Source of the DNA: JBAZOD01 sp041648955
Lineage (GTDB): Bacteria; Patescibacteriota; Patescibacteriia; Patescibacteriales; JAQTRU01
Length of the DNA stretch: 18,752 bases
Assembly: GCA_041648955.1 (NCBI GenBank)
Contig: JBAZOD010000012.1
Span: 1 to 18,752, forward strand
Direction: 5' to 3'
The number at the start of each line of letters is the position of its first letter. The stretch's first letter is position 1. The notes under the pieces were generated by a model that was not told where the DNA came from, did no database searches, and saw only the letters and a program-made list of their open reading frames with translations. Position numbers and translations under genes: made by a program. Positions 8,601 to 14,229 of the stretch are shown one piece after another.

Positions 8601-10509
8601 TAACAGTTGTATCGCTATAGCTCGTATTAGCAGTTGTTGAAAGTACCACTCCGTTACGGCGAAGACGATAACCGGTTACGCCAACATTATCAGTGCTAGC
8701 GCTCCAAGAGAGATTAACTTGAGAACTAGAAGGAGCTACCGCCGTCAAATTAGTCGGAACGGAAGGGGCCTGAATATCAGTTACGCCCGGAAGAGCTATT
8801 GAAAAATTAATGGAAAAATCATCTGTGTTAGAATTGCCAATCTGGTCTGAACAACGAATATAATAGGTGTAGCTAGCGCCATTAGTTAAACCAGAAATCG
8901 AGGTGCTATGCGAAGTTGCGCCAGTGCTGGAAAATGTATTTACCATATTAGCGTAAGCAGTATTGGGGGTCGTACTCCATCGGCAGGTAGCAATTTCGTT
9001 GGTTGACAAAGAGAGAGTCGTGGAAGTGGTATCGGCGGCTAAGGTGCCAGATGGGCTGCCGTTAGAACGAACCGGGGGGGTAGCGTCGGCGGGAAGGGCT
9101 ATTGAAAAACTAATGGAAAAATCATCTGTGTTAGAATTGCCAATCTGGTCTGAACAACGAATATAATAGGTGTAGCTAGCGCCATTAGTTAAACCAGAAA
9201 TCGAGGTGCTATGCGAAGTTGCGCCAGTGCTGGAAAATGTATTTACCATATTAGCGTAAGCAGTATTGGGGGTCGTACTCCATCGGCAGGTAGCAATTTC
9301 GTTGGTTGACAAAGAGAGAGTCGTGGAAGTGGTATCGGCGGCTAAGGTGCCAGATGGGCTGCCGTTAGAACGAACCGGGGGGGTAGTGTCGGCGGGTGGT
9401 AGTGATCCTTCAGCTGATTCATCAGCACCGATATCCCAAGGGGCAGATCTGCTTTCTCCGTCTATATCAACGAATAAAGCGAAATTGCCGTCAATTGACA
9501 AGTCTTCCCCTTGCTCCTTAGCATTAACGTCTGAAGTGGATAAATGGAAATCTCCGTTATTCTCGTCAGTAAAAATAACGCTAGCGTTATTCACAGGGTT
9601 TAACCCAGGAGCATCTGATTGGCTGGGTCCAGATAAATTATTAGTACTGTCAGCATGAAAATTATTGCCACTATAATTATCAACATTATTATAACTAATA
9701 TTATTTTTTAGATAGGTGGTTCCCAAAGCCGTATTGAATCCTATATTGCTATTATAAACAGTATTATTGTAGCAATAAGATACCCAACTGGCATTAAACC
9801 AAATAGCGGAAACTGTATTCGTACCGTTAACCCAATTATAAAGAACATTATTCCAAAACTTAAAAGTTCTGGTTCCATCAGCGTTCCATTTTAAAACTAC
9901 TCCATTTATATTATTCGCACCTTCGGAAAGATTGCCTTTAATTATAGAGTTAGAAATTTGAATATCCGCTCCATCCGCCGGCCTGATATCTATTCCATAC
10001 TTATACGTATTCGTGACCGTTAACTGTACCTGTAAACCGTCTATTCTGACAAAATCTTCTGATATCGAAATCGCAGTGGAACCAGTTACTACCAAGCGGT
10101 ATTTTGTCTCATCCCATTTTCCGGCTTGTCTGGCAATTGAATCAGTATAAATTTTAATATACCGAGTAGAGTCAGTCTCCCAGCCGTTTATAACGAGCGG
10201 GGCTGTATCAGGAGAAGACCATTCTCCGCTAATTTGCGCGATAGCAATTTTGTCAGCGCAAACCAAATCTCCTGTGGCGCAAGCGCCAAAATCAATACCG
10301 CCAAAAGCTGCCTCCCAACTAGCTAAGCTGGTATAGCACCTATCGTAACCTGTGCAATCCTGTCTTATGAGAGAGACTTCTTCTGTGGCAGCTAAAATTG
10401 GCTTCACAGATAAAATTAAACAAAATAAAAAAGCTACCTCCCAAAAAAATATAAATAATTTTTTCTTATATAAAAAATTATTTAAAAACCTATCCGCAAA
10501 AGGAAACAT
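5257..10509 (-). CDS. Giant secreted modular surface protein (beta-helix, FN3-like disulfide repeats, three-repeat C-terminal module)
   Basis: The protein has 1750 residues. Residues 1-41 are a signal peptide: basic YKKK, a hydrophobic core, and probable cleavage near ILA/AT. Residues 100-360 form a right-handed beta-helix with Asn ladders (YNNTVYN, YLKNNISYNN), closing with DIGADE as in choice-of-anchor-Q proteins. Residues 374-473 and 475-574 are two almost identical TPPVRSNGSP repeats, and 580-667 is an FN3 domain. Residues 675-1105 are a second beta-helix ending DIGAYE. Three more diverged repeats follow (about 1113-1408). All five repeats contain exactly two cysteines, consistent with one disulfide each. 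A Pro/Val and Gly7 linker (about 1409-1447), another FN3 (about 1447-1540) and a helical C-terminal module (about 1627-1750) complete it. It starts 36 bp after the 1001-residue paralogue and has no Shine-Dalgarno. It is probably a Sec-exported adhesin or envelope fibre; no enzymatic motif was seen. Confidence 0.9.
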   Translation of the reverse strand: MFPFADRFLNNFLYKKKLFIFFWEVAFLFCLILSVKPILAATEEVSLIRQDCTGYDRCYTSLASWEAAFGGIDFGACATGDLVCADKIAIAQISGEWSSPDTAPLVINGWETDSTRYIKIYTDSIARQAGKWDETKYRLVVTGSTAISISEDFVRIDGLQVQLTVTNTYKYGIDIRPADGADIQISNSIIKGNLSEGANNINGVVLKWNADGTRTFKFWNNVLYNWVNGTNTVSAIWFNASWVSYCYNNTVYNSNIGFNTALGTTYLKNNISYNNVDNYSGNNFHADSTNNLSGPSQSDAPGLNPVNNASVIFTDENNGDFHLSTSDVNAKEQGEDLSIDGNFALFVDIDGESRSAPWDIGADESAEGSLPPADTTPPVRSNGSPSGTLAADTTSTTLSLSTNEIATCRWSTTPNTAYANMVNTFSSTGATSHSTSISGLTNGASYTYYIRCSDQIGNSNTDDFSISFSIALPADATPPVRSNGSPSGTLAADTTSTTLSLSTNEIATCRWSTTPNTAYANMVNTFSSTGATSHSTSISGLTNGASYTYYIRCSDQIGNSNTDDFSINFSIALPGVTDIQAPSVPTNLTAVAPSSSQVNLSWSASTDNVGVTGYRLRRNGVVLSTTANTSYSDTTVSAQTSYTYTVSAYDVANNESGQSTQVQITTPVAPVATGNIHYIRSGATGNNSGNDWLNAFAALPNELQRGHAYYIADGSYGSYDFNDPVSGTEYITIKKATLVDHGTDTGWNSGYGDGVAEFSGSIPSYGSILSFSTDYWIFDGQIGGGPGSWDSGFGFKVKALGCDDESRVVMVNNGADYIDFYHSEIEGCTAGALNTLQARTTGFYSSESADGGSSNILVSHTWIHTVTKNPMILSNVTNSTVEYSHLSDRIGGYYDPAQPTWYIHGEAITFSFCGSQANNTVKYNYFKNIYGTNFIAIKDSVQSYFYIYGNIFYQSDALYVASNGIVSDTAKEEDSTSYTYFYNNYIINNISGTSGIQLYQGANNYAYNNLWYNCRYINHANLTHDYNYYSNTTFVTWPPNPYTQGAHDILATGDPFVDFVNGDFSLKQGVTAVDSGVDLDSPYNFDMFGTSRPQGASYDIGAYEYIDSSTSSDTTPPVRSAGSPSSSLAIGTTSTTLSLTTNENATCRWSTTVGTSYASMTNTFSTTGSTAHSTSVTGLVDGTTYHYYVRCSDAVGNANITDFDISFSVSADITPPTRSAGSPSDTLSVGTASTTLSLITNENATCRWSTAANTSYLNMANTFSTTGTTAHSTSATGLINGTTYYYYVRCRDAAGNMNQTDFQINFSVGSDTTAPARSNGQPSNTLPAGRTSTTLSLTTSENAICRYGTTANTEYINLPLSFTSTNSTSHTTSVSGLSNGTSYSYYIRCIDRSGNMNTNDYAIQFSVATPVVVSTPVVFSPVGGGGGGGSAIVSTPAPVVVSSPEPKNFRAITESDKIYLDWQNPTDDFAGVQVLRSTNVLNIATSTLNILSQGTIIYEGSRPDYIDTSVERDVVYHYYLLAYDHAGNYSKPLQISASLTSEEKEVSAYAYVGLKHLGGQPGHIVNEVSLYNARLLWQNNQPVNLSAQEAILYQKVAEEYFTDKTQDQLKFAISLFIHKGTQTTDSLGSGERAGVVNSFYTAYGHLPESETDWQDIIKMGNGRWPEARNTDAENRAITQFEKVYKRKPDRIVAVDDNAVMIITYGLRPANRNLNSEKTAIKTFKAIFGANPATALDWDTVRMIAYSGARR
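6286..7173 (-). repeat. Three diverged tandem FN3-like disulfide repeats (coding)
   Basis: Residues about 1113-1211, 1212-1310 and 1311-1408 each begin with a TPP/TAP-R-S-(A/N)-G-(S/Q)-PS motif, carry ENA(T/I)CR and Y(V/I)RC, and end in a F.(I/V)(S/N/Q)FSV strand. The units are about 98-99 residues and clearly related but no longer identical at DNA level, unlike the fresh pair at 8789-9394. Confidence 0.85.
8789..9394 (-). repeat. Near-identical 303-bp tandem duplication within the giant surface gene
   Basis: Two head-to-tail units (8789-9091 and 9092-9394) are offset by exactly 303 bp, which is 101 codons. By eye they differ at only about three positions: one near 8794/9097, one in the adjoining AAATT/AAACT, and one near the TAGCGTC/TAGTGTC junction. 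They encode residues about 374-473 and 475-574. The duplication preserves frame and contains a 7-base G run (C run on the coding strand) in each copy. Confidence 0.92.
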
Positions 10510-10545
10510 AGCTTTGTAAATTCAATTATTAAATATATAAACTTA

Positions 10546-10923
10546 TTATCTAGTAGCTCCACTATAGGCTATTGCTCTTACTACATCCCAAGCTGTTGGT
10601 TTTTCGGGATAATAACCATAAATATTTTTAAATATTTTTATCGCCTGTTTTTCGGAATTCAAATTTCTTTGGCTTGGCCTCAAGCCATAAGCCATAACTG
10701 TTATAGCCGCGTTATCATGAGAATTGTTATTATCAGGATCACGCTTATAAACTATATTAAAATTAATTTTTGCTCTCTCTTCTGCTTGCGGATTTATTGT
10801 TCCCGGCCATCGGCCATTGCCTATTTTTACAACATCTATCCATTCTTCTTTGGTATTTGGTAATTTATTAAATGCTTGGCGGAAAGAATTAATAACTCCA
10901 GCTCGCTCTCCCATACCTAGATC
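10546..10923 (-). other. C-terminal three-repeat module of the 1001-residue surface protein
   Basis: Residues about 877-1001 contain MGERAGVINSFRQAFNKLP...WIDVVKIGNGRWP, AEERAKINFNIVYKRDP...AITVMAYGLRP, and SEKQAIKIFKNIYGYYP...WDVVRAIAYSGATR. Protein similarity to the copy at 5257-5631 is high, while the DNA has diverged, so the shared ends are maintained by selection and not by recent copying. Confidence 0.8.
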
Positions 10924-13551
10924 TTGAGTGGAAGGCGTACCATAAGAAATGAAATTCAAAACCATCAGCTGCCAATAGGCAGAAAAAGCATCTTCTTTGC
11001 TTTCTGCTATTGCTCCTATTTCCCTAAGATAACTATTCATAACATCTATTTCCAAATCAATGTTTCTTTGCTTATTAACTAAAGAAGTCAAACTTTCCAC
11101 GTCAGCAGTAAAAATAATAGAAGCTTCTACTTTATAATTTTCTATTTGTGGATCAACAACTTTGTCCGTCGGCATCTCATTCTTTAATTGACTTTCTGGC
11201 ATATTAATTTCCGGTTTATTTTCAACTGTCGGTAAAATAATATTACGAACTAAATTGGCATTATTTATCAACTGTAATAAATGAAAGGGGATGCCGCCAG
11301 AACAGGCAACAGTAGTTTGAGAAAAAGAAGCAGTATTAGTTTCTATCCCCTCTCCGTTTCTATATTTTACTGTATAAGAATAAGTTTTCCCGCATAACAT
11401 ATTTATTTCCTGCCAAGTATTTGTTGTTATCCAACCGGAGTTAGTAGAATTTGTTGTATTAGAGAAATAATACCCGGATAAACCAGAAGAAGCGTTCGAA
11501 AACGAATCCACGGTAAGCGTTATCGTTTGAGTATTGCCTGAGCCAGAAAGAGAACCTGCTAAATTGGTCGGCGTGTCAGCCAAAGTATATTTTTGTGCCG
11601 TAGTCCCATAAGACGACGCATTATCAACAGCATCGGTAAACTGAATTGAATAAGTATATTGGGTATTCTGTGAAAGAGAAGAATCGGTTACTGAAGTAGT
11701 AGTAGTGGCAACTAAACCAAGTTCAGTAGAATCTCTTTTTACTTGCCATTGATTAAGGCTTGTTCCCGTTTCCGTGGCGTCTGATTTATTTACAATAATT
11801 GAGGAGGAAGTAACTGTCCCAAAAGTCGGCACCTCTACTCCTGAAGGAGCAGTATTATCAATTTTAAAAGCGATGCCGCCAGAATTAGCCGTAGCATAAG
11901 TAGAGGTAGCGTTGGAATTATCTGTAGTGGAAACACGCCAATAATAATCAGCATCAGAAAATGTTTGGCCAGCTGACCCTATTAAATAATAACCGGAGCC
12001 GGCAGCCTGGCCAAGAACAAAAGTAGCCGTACCTTGGATCGCCAAAGCGGAGACATAATCCGTTTCTATGTTGGCAAAATTAGAGCTGGTCGCTATTTGG
12101 ATGCGATAACGCAAAGTGTCGGCTCCGTCCGTATCAGACAAAGTGAAAGTGAAATAGGGAGTAGTAGTAGCTATATTACTGCCATTTACCAAGCTCGCTG
12201 GAGATAGACTAGCGGGAATATTAGGAGTAGAATTCATTACTTCATCGACGCCGACATCCCAAGAAGAATCTCTAATGTCTCCATCTATATCAGTTGTAAA
12301 TGATATGCCACCATCTGGATCAGATACTAAACTTACTCCCGCATTTTTAGCAGAAGTATCAGAAGAAATTAAATGAAAACCTTCAGTGCTGGTTGCCACA
12401 ACTGCATTATTGATTGGAACCAACCCGGGGGCATCCGATTGGCTGGGGCCGGAAAGATTATTAGTGCTGTTAGTATTAAAAAAAGTACCGTTATAATTAT
12501 CATTATTATTATAGCTAATATTATTTTTTAAATAGGTATCTCCTAAGGCCAACCGAAGACCTATTCCATTATTATAGACCGTATTGTTATAAGCATATGA
12601 TATCCAACTTGAGTTAAACCACAAACCCCCGATAGTATTTTCACCATTAATCCAATTATAAATAATATTATTCCAAATCTTTAAAGTTCGAGTGCCGTCA
12701 GCATAATATTTCAACATTACGCCATTTATATTGTTAGCCGTATCAGATAAATTTCCTCTGATTATACAATTAGATATTTGTATTTCCGCTCCATCTCCCG
12801 GTTGAACCTCTACCCCATATCTATAAGTGTTAGTAGCAATCATTTGAATTTGCAAACCGTCAACTCGAACAAAATCCTCATAAATATTAAGAACATTGGC
12901 GTTAGTAGAAGATAAACGATATTTAGTGTCATCCCATACTCCCGCCTGCCTGCCCGTAGAATCTGTATAAATTCTAATATAGTGAGAGGAGTTAGTCGTC
13001 CAACCGGTAATATTTAAAGTTCCTGTCTCCGGGTTGGTCCAAGATCCAGAAATTTTTGCGGTAGCAATAGGAGTGTCTCCCAACCCTAAACCAGAACCGG
13101 AAATCGTAAACATGTTGCTGGTAGAAGAGGCTACCCGCCACTGATCTCCGCTCTGCAAAACTATTGAGGCGCCCCCGTTATAATAATCTCTTACTAAAGC
13201 CTGCGTAGAGGTTTTCGCTACAAGAGTAGAAGTAGCATTCTGATAAACTCCTCCTCGAAAAAGCTCAAGCACATTCCCCTTGGTGAGAGTGCCGGTTACT
13301 GCTCCTGAATAAACAACCGTAGTGCTAGCAGTTAAGTCACTTGCGACGGCAGTTTGCCAACTGGCCAAAGAAGCATAATCCCCACCCGATTGCTGAATAG
13401 CAGAAACAAACTCCGTGGCTGCATTTACCGGTTTAATAACAAAAAAAGTAGCCAAAAAAATAGCTACTAAAACACAGTTAGTTATTGATATTAATTTTAA
13501 AAATTTATTTTTTCCGTTATTTTCCAGAAAAAATAATAAAATTCTGAGCAT
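10546..13551 (-). CDS. Secreted modular surface protein, paralogue of the adjacent 1750-residue protein
   Basis: The protein has 1001 residues. A long signal peptide (1-44) has a hydrophobic core about 24-39 and likely cleavage after VNA. Residues 50-170 start with DYASLASWQTAV, which is also found in the neighbour, followed by a Ser/Thr-rich insert the neighbour lacks. Residues about 180-440 are a beta-helix closely matching the neighbour, sharing STNNLSGPSQSDAPGL and YLKNNISYNN and ending TDIDGDIRDSSWDVGVDE. Three FN3-like domains (about 442-565, 566-660, 661-750) follow; the last has C720 and C750. A charged helical linker (about 765-870) precedes the three-unit C-terminal module (about 877-1001), ending AIAYSGATR. 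The centre is different from the neighbour, so the pair share ends but not middles. It is the first gene of the operon behind the promoter at 13599-13627. There is no Shine-Dalgarno and no alternative Met near the start. Likely a cell-surface adhesin; function not established. Confidence 0.9.
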   Translation of the reverse strand: MLRILLFFLENNGKNKFLKLISITNCVLVAIFLATFFVIKPVNAATEFVSAIQQSGGDYASLASWQTAVASDLTASTTVVYSGAVTGTLTKGNVLELFRGGVYQNATSTLVAKTSTQALVRDYYNGGASIVLQSGDQWRVASSTSNMFTISGSGLGLGDTPIATAKISGSWTNPETGTLNITGWTTNSSHYIRIYTDSTGRQAGVWDDTKYRLSSTNANVLNIYEDFVRVDGLQIQMIATNTYRYGVEVQPGDGAEIQISNCIIRGNLSDTANNINGVMLKYYADGTRTLKIWNNIIYNWINGENTIGGLWFNSSWISYAYNNTVYNNGIGLRLALGDTYLKNNISYNNNDNYNGTFFNTNSTNNLSGPSQSDAPGLVPINNAVVATSTEGFHLISSDTSAKNAGVSLVSDPDGGISFTTDIDGDIRDSSWDVGVDEVMNSTPNIPASLSPASLVNGSNIATTTPYFTFTLSDTDGADTLRYRIQIATSSNFANIETDYVSALAIQGTATFVLGQAAGSGYYLIGSAGQTFSDADYYWRVSTTDNSNATSTYATANSGGIAFKIDNTAPSGVEVPTFGTVTSSSIIVNKSDATETGTSLNQWQVKRDSTELGLVATTTTSVTDSSLSQNTQYTYSIQFTDAVDNASSYGTTAQKYTLADTPTNLAGSLSGSGNTQTITLTVDSFSNASSGLSGYYFSNTTNSTNSGWITTNTWQEINMLCGKTYSYTVKYRNGEGIETNTASFSQTTVACSGGIPFHLLQLINNANLVRNIILPTVENKPEINMPESQLKNEMPTDKVVDPQIENYKVEASIIFTADVESLTSLVNKQRNIDLEIDVMNSYLREIGAIAESKEDAFSAYWQLMVLNFISYGTPSTQDLGMGERAGVINSFRQAFNKLPNTKEEWIDVVKIGNGRWPGTINPQAEERAKINFNIVYKRDPDNNNSHDNAAITVMAYGLRPSQRNLNSEKQAIKIFKNIYGYYPEKPTAWDVVRAIAYSGATR

Positions 13552-13598
13552 ATAGTAAAAGTCAGAGCTGAATAGATATTTTATTTTTCCTTATTTAT

Positions 13599-13627
13599 AT
13601 AATAACATTTTATAAAAAATAACACAA
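13599..13627 (-). promoter_or_regulatory. Promoter of the surface-protein operon
   Basis: On the minus strand, -35 TTGTGT (13622-13627), a 17-bp spacer and -10 TATTAT (13599-13604) preceded by TG one base upstream (extended -10). Predicted start is near 13592, about 40 nt before the 1001-residue gene. The -35 directly abuts the terminator at 13633-13663. Confidence 0.7.
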
Positions 13628-13632
13628 TATAA

Positions 13633-13663
13633 AAACCCGTAGCAATAAATCTGCTACAGGTTT
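13633..13663 (-). terminator. Intrinsic terminator downstream of the small basic protein gene
   Basis: GTAGCA (13639-13644) pairs with TGCTAC (13652-13657). After one C/A mismatch two C-G and three A-T pairs extend the stem. On the minus strand TTTTTATATT follows the stem; on the plus strand TTTATTTTT follows, so it may act both ways. Sequence and loop closely match the terminator at 5207-5240, with G-C replaced by A-T in the stem. Confidence 0.75.
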
Positions 13664-13769
13664 ATTTTTGCTACCACCCATACCTGTCATAGCTATAATG
13701 AGAAAAACTCGGCACAGTCCGGTTTTCTTTCCTGACTCTGTCAGCTTCCTCATATCTTTCCCTTCTCGA

Positions 13770-13928
13770 TTACTGAACGGAAATCCCCCTGGCTCTGGCT
13801 GCGCTTACTTCCGCTTCCTTCCGCTCCTCACGTTTCCGCTTCTTTCTGGCTTTGGCTCTGGCCAAATTCGCAGTGATTTTTGATTTCAGGAGAACAACTC
13901 TGCTTTTTAAACTGTTGTGAACGGACAT
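13770..13928 (-). CDS. Very basic 52-residue protein, unrecognised
   Basis: The ORF encodes MSVHNSLKSRVVLLKSKI, then a run dominated by K, R, A and E (about residues 20-46: NLARAKARKKRKREERKEAE and more), ending RGISVQ. The composition suggests a basic helix that binds RNA or DNA. GGGAGGGG lies upstream of the ATG with the GGAGG core 5 nt away, the only strong Shine-Dalgarno at any start in this window; this is the main evidence that the gene is real and well translated. A terminator lies about 105 bp downstream. The MSxHxSLKSR opening reminds me of the small basic proteins described in Planctomycetes/Verrucomicrobia/Chlamydiae, but the rest does not obviously match; treat that as a weak recollection. 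The region is visibly richer in G+C than its neighbours. It is divergent from the plus-strand RNA at 14037, with about 110 bp between the two starts. Confidence 0.62.
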   Translation of the reverse strand: MSVHNSLKSRVVLLKSKITANLARAKARKKRKREERKEAEVSAARARGISVQ

Positions 13929-14001
13929 ATACCCCTCCCAAGTTTAGGTGAAAAGTTACTTTTGGCTAAAAATCGTCTTACTCCTCCAAACGGCATGATT
14001 A

Positions 14002-14030
14002 TTGATTTTTTAACTGAACTATGCTAAAAT
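14002..14030 (+). promoter_or_regulatory. Sigma70-type promoter of the plus-strand RNA
   Basis: -35 TTGATT (14002-14007), exactly 17 bp spacer, extended -10 TGCTAAAAT (14022-14030). The predicted start is near A14037. It faces away from the small basic protein gene and towards a structured RNA ending in a plus-strand terminator. No coding frame of note follows. Confidence 0.72.
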
Positions 14031-14036
14031 TTATTT

Positions 14037-14229
14037 ACAGCGGGAAATGGTTGGCCACCCTTTCCCTTCACCCAAATAGGTGCGACACAGTCCGGCCCTC
14101 GCAAAAATCAGGGGATCAAGTAGCGGCAAGCGAACGATCTTGCACATAACGCCCTGAGGTAATTTTTTGCGGATAACCGTCAGAATCGGATTAGATACCC
14201 GATGTGATCTCTGGCGGTTTTTATTTTTT
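14037..14229 (+). ncRNA. Stand-alone structured small RNA (about 190 nt), class not recognised
   Basis: The RNA lies between a good promoter and a hairpin-plus-U-tract terminator and contains no credible ORF. Helices readable by eye: H1 GGGAAA/UUUCCC (14042-14047 with 14061-14066) extended by GGU/ACC; H2 CACC/GGUG (14069-14072 with 14079-14082); a long central arm of CGCAAAAA/UUUUUGCG (14100-14107 with 14164-14171), UCAGG/CCUGA (14108-14112 with 14153-14157), GCG/CGC (14123-14125 with 14150-14152) and GCAAG/CUUGC (14126-14130 with 14139-14143); and the terminator arm (14175-14219). I could not see the diagnostic motifs of tmRNA, SRP RNA or RNase P RNA, and the ends do not close as in 6S RNA. 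It converges with the minus-strand secA operon, whose last gene ends at 14221, so the U-tract overlaps that gene's stop. Confidence 0.6.
14175..14229 (+). terminator. Plus-strand terminator with a two-part stem
   Basis: Outer stem AACCGTCAG (14175-14183) with CTGGCGGTT (14211-14219), including one G-U pair. Inner stem ATCGG (14185-14189) with CCGAT (14199-14203) around the loop ATTAGATAC. A T-rich tail (TTTTT-A-TTTTTT, 14218-14229) follows on the plus strand only, so this ends the plus-strand RNA and not the minus-strand operon. Confidence 0.75.

Noticed and set aside
8789..9394. CRISPR-like or mobile repeat
   Set aside because: The repeats are 303 bp, contiguous and coding in frame, with no spacers, inverted ends or transposase. 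They are protein-domain repeats.
13610..13753. Minus-strand 47-codon ORF (MRKLTESGKK...) after the small basic protein, with a weak AAGGGA upstream
   Set aside because: Its frame runs through the terminator hairpin and the -35 of the next promoter, so the transcript would end before the stop codon. Its composition is not convincing.
13668..13883. Plus-strand 71-codon ORF opposite the small basic protein
   Set aside because: Rich in Pro, Ser and Phe, as expected for the complement of K/R/E codons. The opposing minus ORF has a strong Shine-Dalgarno and better composition.
14037..14229. Degenerate 16S rRNA fragment or misassembled rRNA
   Set aside because: Only the 13-nt 790-loop motif matches. 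Flanking sequence does not follow 16S helices 23-25, and the stem below the loop is different.
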